From NCBI GenBank assembly GCA_964622715.1, contig CAZURR010000117.1:1-5981 (forward strand): 5,981 nt of DNA, given 5' to 3'. Both the position numbers and the translations under genes were made by a program. The stretch is from Hyphomicrobium_A sp964622715 (GTDB lineage: Bacteria; Pseudomonadota; Alphaproteobacteria; Rhizobiales; Hyphomicrobiaceae). Under the pieces are notes generated by a model. It had not been told where the DNA came from. It was given only the letters and a program-made list of their open reading frames with translations, and made no database searches. Shown here one piece after another: positions 1 through 4,996 of the stretch (position 1 is the first letter of the stretch; each line of letters begins with the position of its first letter).

Positions 1-201
1 ATCATCGGCAACGCGTTCACCTATGGACACAAGGGCAAGCAGTACATCGGCATCTACTCAGGTGTTGGTGGTTGGGCCGGCATCGGCCTGGCAGCTGGCC
101 TGACGAACCCGACCGATGGTCTGGGTGCCGTTGGTGGCTACGCCGGTCTGAACAACTACACCGCTCTTGGTGGTTCACTGACCGTGTGGTCGCTCCCATA
201 G
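1..201 (+). CDS. xoxF: XoxF-type PQQ-dependent methanol dehydrogenase, C-terminal fragment
   Basis: Only the last 66 codons are present, ending at TAG 199-201; the gene enters from the left edge. XoxF is the periplasmic, lanthanide- and PQQ-containing methanol dehydrogenase. It oxidises methanol, and often formaldehyde, and gives electrons to a dedicated c-type cytochrome. The visible part holds the closing beta-propeller segment of quinoprotein dehydrogenases: YIGIYSGVGGWAGIGLAAGL, then a GLGAVGGY stretch and the terminal GGSLTVWSLP. The GWAGIGLAAGL stretch fits XoxF better than calcium-type MxaF, as I recall the two families. The catalytic and metal-binding residues, including the extra Asp that marks lanthanide enzymes, lie outside the window, so metal type is inferred from this tail and from xoxG and xoxJ downstream. 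Confidence 0.9.
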   Translation: MIGNAFTYGHKGKQYIGIYSGVGGWAGIGLAAGLTNPTDGLGAVGGYAGLNNYTALGGSLTVWSLP

Positions 202-225
202 TCGGGACTGCACGCACAGAATGAG

Positions 226-254
226 GACCGGCGCGGGAAGTTCCCGCGCCGGTC
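226..254 (+). terminator. Strong GC hairpin after xoxF (terminator or attenuator)
   Basis: Perfect inverted repeat starting 24 nt after the xoxF stop. The 14-nt arms are 226-239 and 241-254; in practice this gives a 12-bp stem with a 5-nt AAGTT loop. The run that follows (TCTATTTGTG) is only moderately U-rich, so termination may be partial. Such a hairpin can also protect the 3' end of an abundant xoxF transcript while allowing less read-through into xoxG and xoxJ. Confidence 0.75.
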
Positions 255-257
255 TAT

Positions 258-285
258 TTGTGAGAGCAGCATTTTTGACTATCCT
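258..285 (+). promoter_or_regulatory. Weak candidate promoter for xoxG
   Basis: TTGTGA (258-263) and TATCCT (280-285) are separated by 16 nt and each match 4 of 6 bases of the sigma-70 consensus. The predicted transcript start would be near 292, just before the inverted repeat at 299-382 and after the xoxF hairpin. This is a pattern match only and could be chance. Confidence 0.2.
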
Positions 286-298
286 CACGTCAGTTATG

Positions 299-382
299 CA
301 TTTGGGCAGGTCGTTCCCGCGGCAACATGACAAACTGGTAATCCTATTTGTCGTTGCACTCTTGCCGAGAACCGCCCAAATG
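299..382 (+). promoter_or_regulatory. Nested inverted repeat, candidate structured RNA leader of xoxG
   Basis: An 84-nt imperfect palindrome lies in the xoxF-xoxG gap. The outer helix is CATTTGGGC (299-307) with GCCCAAATG (374-382), continued after a bulged A308 by GGT (309-311) with ACC (371-373). The inner hairpin is GCAAC (322-326) with GTTGC (353-357), a 2-nt AT bulge, then GACAAA (329-334) with TTTGTC (347-352), closing a 12-nt loop (335-346). An alternative inner pairing is CGGCAA (320-325) with TTGCCG (362-367). It ends 49 nt before the xoxG start, so it could be a 5' leader, an mRNA-processing structure or a remnant of a small repeat. I recognise no known riboswitch class in it. Confidence 0.45.
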
Positions 383-431
383 GTGCTGTATCAGTCTGTG
401 GCAATAACAAAAACAGATAGAGGAAAAGCGC

Positions 432-1001
432 GTGGGACGGACTAGCTTAGCGCTACTCGTAGCAGCAATAGCCTTCGGTGGGCTTAGCCTATCGGCAAGA
501 GCTGAGGATCGACCCGGGATTGTTCCGATGGTTACACTTCCGGACGGTTCTAAAACCCAGGAAGGTGCCACAGAAGCAAATGGGAAGTGGGTGCTGCCGG
601 ATGGTACGATTAGCTATCGCGTCAAAAAAGACGGTGGCCTCGATTGGTACACCTATTCGGGCTTCAAGAGGTACCATGATGTGGGCGGATGTCAGCAGTG
701 CCATGGACCTGCCGGGCAAGGGTCGACCTACGCGCCGGCACTTGTCGATTCGTTAGAGACGATGGATTTCGCCACCTTCTTGGGCATTGTTGCAAGCGGG
801 CGCATTCGGATGCAAGGGGATACCGAATATGTGATGCCGGCTTTGGGCGATAACAAGAATGTCATGTGCTACATCGAGGACATCTACGCTTATCTAAGGG
901 CGCGTTCTCAAGATGCTGTCGGTGTGTACCGTCCCAATGCGAGAGTAAGGGATCCGAAGCCGGAACAGGCGAAGGTATACGAAAAGGAGTGTTTCCAGTG
1001 A
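432..1001 (+). CDS. xoxG: XoxG, c-type cytochrome electron acceptor of methanol dehydrogenase
   Basis: A 189-residue exported monohaem cytochrome c. It carries electrons from XoxF in the periplasm towards the terminal oxidase chain. The start is GTG 432, preceded by GAGGA (420-424) at 7-nt spacing; no ATG lies in frame upstream. A signal peptide covers residues 1-24, with cleavage after SARA. Haem is attached at CQQCH (87-91); Met135 in VMPALGD is the likely axial ligand. Two further cysteines, Cys146 in NVMCYIEDIYAYLRAR and Cys187 three residues from the end, match the four-cysteine pattern of the methanol-metabolism cytochrome family (TIGR03874, from memory). The 3' end contains the xoxJ ribosome binding site and overlaps xoxJ by 4 nt, implying coupled translation. 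Confidence 0.92.
   Translation: MGRTSLALLVAAIAFGGLSLSARAEDRPGIVPMVTLPDGSKTQEGATEANGKWVLPDGTISYRVKKDGGLDWYTYSGFKRYHDVGGCQQCHGPAGQGSTYAPALVDSLETMDFATFLGIVASGRIRMQGDTEYVMPALGDNKNVMCYIEDIYAYLRARSQDAVGVYRPNARVRDPKPEQAKVYEKECFQ
984..989 (+). promoter_or_regulatory. Ribosome binding site fixing the xoxJ start
   Basis: AAGGAG inside the end of xoxG, 8 nt before GTG 998. It is the strongest Shine-Dalgarno match in this stretch and supports a start at 998 rather than at the ATG at 866, which lies deep inside xoxG in another frame. Confidence 0.8.
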
Positions 1002-1843
1002 GGAAGCCTTTTGTTTTTGCGTTCGCTACGTGCATCTTGGCTGGTCTGGGAATTTTCAGCGCACACGCCGTCGAAGGTCAGCGAGCCGACCTTGTGAACC
1101 GGCAATTGCTGCGAGTTTGCTCAGACCCCGCCAACATGCCGTTTTCAAACACAAAGCAAGAGGGGTTTGAGAATAAGATCGCGGAAATCATCGCAGACGA
1201 GCTGGGCGTGCCCGTGGAGTACACGTGGTTTCCGCAGGCAATGGGATTTGTGCGCAATACGCTGCTGGCCAAGCGGTGTGACGTGATCATTGGTACGGGG
1301 CAGGGCGACAAAGAGGTGCTCAACACGAACCACTTGTACCGGTCCGCGTACGCGCTTGTCTATCGCCGCAACAATGGGCTCGACGGTGTCGACAGCGTTC
1401 GCGATCCGCGCCTAAAGGGCAAGCGGATGGGCGCGGTGATTAGCACACCGTCGGCGACTCTCGTCGCCAAGGCAGGGCTAATGGGCAATGCCAAGCCCTA
1501 TCGTTTGATGGTCGATCGCCGCGTCGATTCACCAGCCGAGGAGATGATCAAAGACATCCGCGGTGGTGAGGTCGATGCCGGTGTGCTCTGGGGGCCAATT
1601 GCCGGCTACTTCGCCAAGAAGGGCGGCGAAGAACTCGTGGTCGTGCCCTTGGTGAAGGACGACAAGGACAGCAGGGTTGAGTTCCGTATCACCATGGGTG
1701 TGCGCCATACCGACAACGAGTGGAAGCGGCAACTCAACAACGTGATCCGCAAACGCCAAGCGGATATCGATCGCGTGCTTCTCGAGTATGGCGTTCCGTT
1801 GATCGATGAGGACAACAAGCCGATCACGGAGCCGCGTGGGTGA
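998..1843 (+). CDS. xoxJ: XoxJ, periplasmic binding-protein-like partner of XoxF
   Basis: A 281-residue exported protein of the MoxJ/XoxJ group (quinoprotein dehydrogenase-associated solute-binding-like proteins). XoxJ is always found with XoxF; a role in activating or maturing the dehydrogenase has been proposed rather than nutrient uptake. GTG 998 overlaps the xoxG stop (GTGA). From this start, residues 1-24 form a signal peptide ending SAHA. The type-3 solute-binding fold is evident from LRVCSDPANMPFSN (38-51), GFENKIAEIIADELG (56-70), the RCDVIIGTGQGD segment (93-104) and the second-lobe GGEVDAGVLWGPIAGYFA (189-206). Cys41 and Cys94 could form a disulfide. No importer permease or ATPase of the matching type lies alongside. 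The downstream gene follows within 7 nt. Confidence 0.9.
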   Translation: MRKPFVFAFATCILAGLGIFSAHAVEGQRADLVNRQLLRVCSDPANMPFSNTKQEGFENKIAEIIADELGVPVEYTWFPQAMGFVRNTLLAKRCDVIIGTGQGDKEVLNTNHLYRSAYALVYRRNNGLDGVDSVRDPRLKGKRMGAVISTPSATLVAKAGLMGNAKPYRLMVDRRVDSPAEEMIKDIRGGEVDAGVLWGPIAGYFAKKGGEELVVVPLVKDDKDSRVEFRITMGVRHTDNEWKRQLNNVIRKRQADIDRVLLEYGVPLIDEDNKPITEPRG

Positions 1844-1844
1844 T
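1838..1844 (+). promoter_or_regulatory. Ribosome binding site suggesting a GTG 1851 start
   Basis: GGGTGAT spans the xoxJ stop codon and contains GGTGAT, complementary to the 3' end of 16S rRNA outside the usual GGAGG core. It sits 6 nt before GTG 1851. The competing starts GTG 1860 and ATG 1863 lie 15 and 18 nt away, and GTG 1836 has GGAG only 4 nt upstream. The choice is moderate, not certain. Confidence 0.45.
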
Positions 1845-1850
1845 GCGCGG

Positions 1851-2417
1851 GTGCGCATCGTGATGCGCTGGGACTCATTCGCACTCCTATGCCTGTGTTC
1901 AGTTTACGCGCTGGCGCCCCCAGCAAGTGCGGGTGAGGCCGTGCCCGAGCCTGCGCACTATCGCACCGACAACTACCTAAGCACCGTGCCTATGACACTG
2001 CGCGGCGCTAAGGCGCTGACTGCTGACGAAGCTGCGGACTTATGGAACAAGGACGGGGCCATCTTCATCGATGTCTACCCGCGGGCACCAAAGCCCAAGA
2101 AACTGCCGGCCGGCACGTTTTGGCGTGACCCGGTTCACCGGAGCATTGAGGGGGCTTATTGGCTGCCCAATGTCGGCTACGGTGGTCTATCCGATAAAGT
2201 CGAGGCATATTTCCGCGAATCGCTTGAGCGTCTAACCGGCGGCGATCGCGAAAAGGCCGTCGTGTTCTTTTGCCTAAAGGACTGCTGGATGTCGTGGAAC
2301 GCAGCCAAACGCGCGGTGGAGGCGGGTTATCGCAATGTCTTATGGTTCAGGGACGGCGCCGACGGTTGGCAAGAGCTTGGTTACCCACTGGCACAGGTGA
2401 AGCCCCAGCCCCAATGA
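1851..2417 (+). CDS. Exported rhodanese-like protein, PQQ-associated CXXCW family
   Basis: A 188-residue exported protein if started at GTG 1851; ATG 1863 would shorten it by four residues. A hydrophobic signal segment (about residues 9-27) ends in PASA, with cleavage expected after residue 27. The rest is a single rhodanese-type domain: LTADEAADLW (56-65), the IFIDVYPR strand (71-78), GAYWLPNVGYGGL (101-113) and the active-site loop VVFFCLKDCWMSWNAAKRA (137-155), then NVLWFRDGADGWQELGYPL. The loop matches the protein group named for a CXXCW motif near PQQ dehydrogenases (TIGR03865, from memory), though here three residues separate the cysteines (Cys141, Cys145). The function is unknown; a periplasmic thiol, sulfur-transfer or metal-handling role is inference. 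It is the last gene of the + strand run, 7 nt after xoxJ. Confidence 0.85.
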   Translation: MRIVMRWDSFALLCLCSVYALAPPASAGEAVPEPAHYRTDNYLSTVPMTLRGAKALTADEAADLWNKDGAIFIDVYPRAPKPKKLPAGTFWRDPVHRSIEGAYWLPNVGYGGLSDKVEAYFRESLERLTGGDREKAVVFFCLKDCWMSWNAAKRAVEAGYRNVLWFRDGADGWQELGYPLAQVKPQPQ

Positions 2418-2445
2418 ACGCAATAGGCGACGAGCTCTATGGCGC

Positions 2446-3108
2446 TCACTCCGTCATCTGCGCTCGGATCAGCCGCCCAATCTCGTAGACCCGCTGTTCT
2501 ATCAAAACGGGGATCTCGCAAGCCATCGTCAAATTCTGCTCGCGCTCGCGAAAGATGCGCGCGTCCCACTGGTACTGCTGCTGCTCAGGCGTCAACGTAA
2601 GCATGGTGTTCATCTGTTCTTGCGGTGGGATCGCCTGCCTATTTTCTGCAAGCTTGCGGCCCTGCCGCTGCAGCTCCAAGGCGCGCGCTTGCTGACGTTT
2701 TTGATAGTTTACGATTTGCTTGAGAACGAACTGCCGGTCCTTGTTTATCTTGTTGAGCAGGCTGGCGAAGAGCAGCGTCAGCTTTTGGTCGCGTTGATCG
2801 GCTGGTTGCTTTTCGGCAAACGCCTTGATGGCCTTCTCAGCGTCTTCCAGGGATACGCGGCGGCTCTCCAGCACGTCGGCCAGATTCTTGATCTCGTTAT
2901 CCTCCTCCCAGCCTTTGAGATCCTCGGTGGGGGGACCATCCCAGATCTGCGCTGAGGTCAAAGTTGCCACCTTGCGCTGGATACAGGGCCAGTCGGGCTC
3001 TTTGGGTTGCCCGGCCGCCGGCGCGGCCGCACCGGCGCAGAAGGCGGCCAGCATTGCCGCCACGCGCGTATGTTTAACAAGGCGCTGAGTGGATCGTCTG
3101 GACTTCAT
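2446..3108 (-). CDS. Exported helical protein of unknown function, PQQ/ABC-associated
   Basis: A 220-residue protein that I cannot assign a function. A basic N-terminus and hydrophobic stretch (residues 16-33, ending APAAG) form a signal peptide; the residue before Cys24 is Phe, so this is not a lipobox. The mature protein begins QPKEPDWPCIQRKV, then TLTSAQIWDGPP, followed by a charged, Gln- and Lys-rich helical region (about 64-160) with coiled-coil character, a PPQEQMNTMLTLTPEQQQYQW linker region and a final helix. Mature cysteines are only Cys42 and Cys197, so a disulfide tying the two ends is possible. It follows the permease by 5 nt, with AGGAGG inside the permease 3' end (3126-3121) 12 nt before ATG, so it is probably co-transcribed. 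It may be a periplasmic partner of the ABC system (inference). Confidence 0.85.
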   Translation of the reverse strand: MKSRRSTQRLVKHTRVAAMLAAFCAGAAAPAAGQPKEPDWPCIQRKVATLTSAQIWDGPPTEDLKGWEEDNEIKNLADVLESRRVSLEDAEKAIKAFAEKQPADQRDQKLTLLFASLLNKINKDRQFVLKQIVNYQKRQQARALELQRQGRKLAENRQAIPPQEQMNTMLTLTPEQQQYQWDARIFREREQNLTMACEIPVLIEQRVYEIGRLIRAQMTE

Positions 3109-3113
3109 TGTTT

Positions 3114-4019
3114 TTAGCTTCCTCCTGGTCCGCCATACCGAGCGATCAATCCCTTTGAGGGATTGTAGGCGTAGATTGCGCCGCCGAGGAACACCGCTGT
3201 GAACGCGAGCACAACGGCGAGAGAGGTCCAGTCAACTTGTCCGTAAAGTGCAAACCGGATCAGCTCGATGGCATGTGTGAACGGGTTAACTTGACAGATC
3301 TGATAGAGCAGCACGCTCGACTCTCTGATGCGCCACAACGGATACAGCGCCGAGGACGCAAAAAACATCGGGAAGATGACAAAGTTCATCACGCCAGCGA
3401 AGTTCTCTAGCTGCCGGATTAGCGACGACATGAAGAGTGCCATCGAGCCCAGCATCAGGCCAGACAGGATGAGCGCTGGCAGGACGGTCAAATAGCCGAA
3501 GAGCGGTGGCTCAATCTCCCAGAAATAGGCCACCAGCAGAAATGCGTAGACCTGCAGCAATGAGACAGCGACGCCACCTACAAGCTTTGACAGAAGCAAG
3601 AACGACCGTGGGAAGGGGCTGACCAACAGTGTGCGCATGGCGCCAGTCTCGCGGTCGTAGACCATCGATAGGGACGACTGCATGGCATTGAACAGCTGGA
3701 TCATGCCGATCAAGCCCGGGGCGATGAATACCTCGTACAGGACGTAGGTCTCGTAAGGCGGAATGATCGATACGCCGAGCGTTTGGCGAAAGCCGGCGGC
3801 AAAGATGAACAGCCACACGAGCGGGCGCACCAGTGCCGAGAGGAACCGCTCACGCTGGTGGAGATAACGCAGAACCTCACGCCAGACGATGCCCTTGAAG
3901 CATGTGAAGTAGGCGCGGGCGCCAAGCGGGGGCGGCGGCGCCCCTCCCCACGAGCGGCCCGCTACATGGTTTGCGCGTTGCAGGCTAACGCTCGCCTGGG
4001 TGGCCCTGCCGACGTTCAT
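3114..4019 (-). CDS. ABC-2 type transporter permease of the PQQ alcohol dehydrogenase system
   Basis: A 301-residue inner-membrane permease of the ABC-2 type, closest to the PedC-like group beside PQQ-dependent dehydrogenases (TIGR03861, from memory). After a soluble Gly/Pro-rich leader (1-35) come an amphipathic segment (GIVWREVLRYLHQRERF) and about six membrane helices near residues 63-77, 92-112, 140-167, 176-201, 207-229 and 266-286. The loop MVYDRETGAMRTLLVSPFPR (119-138) is the typical ABC-2 coupling region, and NPFTHAIELIRFALYGQ (245-261) is the conserved C-terminal stretch. ATG 4019 overlaps the ATPase stop (ATGA) and has GGAG at 4031-4028, 8 nt away, supporting this start and coupled translation. 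ABC-2 permeases are usually exporters; the substrate is unknown. Confidence 0.92.
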   Translation of the reverse strand: MNVGRATQASVSLQRANHVAGRSWGGAPPPPLGARAYFTCFKGIVWREVLRYLHQRERFLSALVRPLVWLFIFAAGFRQTLGVSIIPPYETYVLYEVFIAPGLIGMIQLFNAMQSSLSMVYDRETGAMRTLLVSPFPRSFLLLSKLVGGVAVSLLQVYAFLLVAYFWEIEPPLFGYLTVLPALILSGLMLGSMALFMSSLIRQLENFAGVMNFVIFPMFFASSALYPLWRIRESSVLLYQICQVNPFTHAIELIRFALYGQVDWTSLAVVLAFTAVFLGGAIYAYNPSKGLIARYGGPGGS

Positions 4020-4798
4020 GCCGCTAACTCCGTATCCGTTATACCCGTCACGGCTCTGAAGGCGTCACTGACAGTTTTTGTGCCGGATTTCTCCAAGAAT
4101 TCTGGAACGGTGCCGGTGAACAGAATGCGACCCTTGTGCAGGATGACCAAATGATCGGTCGGCTCGACTTCGTCGAACAGATGCGTGGCCCACAGTACAC
4201 CGAGGTCTTCCTTGGCAACTAGAGAGCGAACGATGTTTAGAACGCTCTCTCGTGAACCGATATCGAGCCCGACTGTTGGCTCGTCAAGCAGAAGGAGGGC
4301 AGGTCGGTGCAGCAGTGATCGCGCAATCTCTACGCGCCGCGCCTGACCGCCGGAAAGATTGCGCACCTTCTCGTTTGCGCGTTCGGCTAGTCCAACAAAT
4401 TTCAAAGCTTGTTTCGTGCGCAAACGCGCCTCGCGTCCGCGGATGCCGTGCAAGGCGCAGTGGTAAAGCAAGTTCTGTTTAAGGCTCAGGTCGAGATCCA
4501 GTGTGCGGCCTTGGAAGACCACGCCAAGGCGTTGCAGCGCAGCGGACGCACGACGGCGCACGTCTTGGCCGAGTATGCGAATCTCGCCGGTTACATTGTC
4601 GTAAAGCCGCGTGATAAGGGCGAACAGCGTGGACTTGCCGGCGCCATTGAGGCCCAATAGAACGACGAAAACTCCCCGCGGCACCTCAAGAGTGACGTCG
4701 TCCAGCGCAAGCGTTTCGCCAAAGCGATGGCTTACGTTGTTGACGACGAGGGCGGGGGTGGCCTCGGCTTCGACGTTTGGCTCAGACACCATATGCAT
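4016..4798 (-). CDS. ABC transporter ATPase of the PQQ alcohol dehydrogenase system
   Basis: A 260-residue cytoplasmic nucleotide-binding subunit that powers the neighbouring permease. All motifs are intact: Walker A GLNGAGKST (49-57), Q-loop Gln97 in VVFQGRTLD, signature LSGGQARR (148-155), Walker B LLLLDEP (168-174, catalytic Glu173), D-loop GLD (177-179) and H-loop His206 in WATHLFDE. It fits the ATP-binding family paired with PQQ dehydrogenase systems (TIGR03864, from memory). The start is ATG 4798 or ATG 4792. An in-frame TAA at 4804-4802 rules out a longer form, yet neither ATG has a good ribosome binding site at normal spacing; the nearest strong one, AAGGAG at 4832-4827, is 28 nt upstream. 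Confidence 0.93.
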   Translation of the reverse strand: MHMVSEPNVEAEATPALVVNNVSHRFGETLALDDVTLEVPRGVFVVLLGLNGAGKSTLFALITRLYDNVTGEIRILGQDVRRRASAALQRLGVVFQGRTLDLDLSLKQNLLYHCALHGIRGREARLRTKQALKFVGLAERANEKVRNLSGGQARRVEIARSLLHRPALLLLDEPTVGLDIGSRESVLNIVRSLVAKEDLGVLWATHLFDEVEPTDHLVILHKGRILFTGTVPEFLEKSGTKTVSDAFRAVTGITDTELAA

Positions 4799-4964
4799 TG
4801 CTTAGAGACGATTTTCCAGGAGCGTTCTCCTTTTTCAAGTCTTTGTTATTACGAGTATTTAAGTCAGGCTTGACCTGCGCGAAGGTTCTCCCGTCCTCGC
4901 CTTCTTTGATACAGTACTTCCGCCAACGCCACCTTGGACAACATTTCTTTTTGACGATGCGGCG
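4782..4964 (-). other. Possible small cysteine-containing coding frame without a start codon
   Basis: This open frame of 60 codons fills most of the propeller-ATPase gap and ends at TGA 4784-4782, inside the first codons of the ATPase gene, as overlapping operon genes often do. Its translation starts RRIVKKKCCPRWRWRKYC, then IKEGEDGRTFAQVKPDLN and a Lys/Asn-rich tail. The middle has the biased third positions expected of coding sequence here. Against a gene: it begins right after TGA 4967-4965, contains no ATG or GTG, and its only TTG lies late, at codon 43. It could be a decayed gene, a frameshifted gene (the AAAAA at 4952-4948 is a plausible slip site), or chance. The competing 26-codon frame from ATG 4944 looks less protein-like. 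Confidence 0.27.
4818..4831 (-). promoter_or_regulatory. Small hairpin enclosing a Shine-Dalgarno-like sequence upstream of the ATPase gene
   Basis: On the transcript the sequence reads AGGAG (4831-4827), AACG loop, CTCCT (4822-4818): a perfect 5-bp stem. It buries the only strong Shine-Dalgarno-like sequence (AAAAAGGAG) before the ATPase gene, 28 nt from its ATG. It may be an mRNA structure that tunes translation or simply a chance palindrome. Confidence 0.3.
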
Positions 4965-4996
4965 TCAAGAGTGCCTGACCGAAGGTGCGTCCTGCC

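Noticed and set aside
275..300. TTGACT ... TATGCA as a promoter for xoxG
   Set aside because: The spacing is only 14 nt, too short for sigma-70; with 17 nt the -10 would be the poor GCATTT.
221..445. 74-codon + strand frame in the xoxF-xoxG gap
   Set aside because: It begins inside the GC hairpin, has no good ribosome binding site, runs through the nested inverted repeat, and resembles no known protein.
866..997. Longer xoxJ reading frame from ATG 866
   Set aside because: It would overlap xoxG by 136 nt, encodes an Arg/Cys-rich shadow peptide ahead of the signal sequence, and lacks a ribosome binding site; GTG 998 has AAGGAG at 8 nt and gives a clean signal peptide.
2620..2955. 111-codon + strand frame with hydrophobic composition opposite the helical protein gene
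   Set aside because: Antisense shadow of a Gln/Lys/Glu-rich coding frame, whose complement reads Leu/Phe-rich; the - strand frame has a signal peptide and operon context.
3928..3944. GGGGC ... GCCCC inverted repeat within the permease gene
   Set aside because: It falls in codons for the Gly/Pro-rich leader (GGAPPPP) and is explained by that composition.
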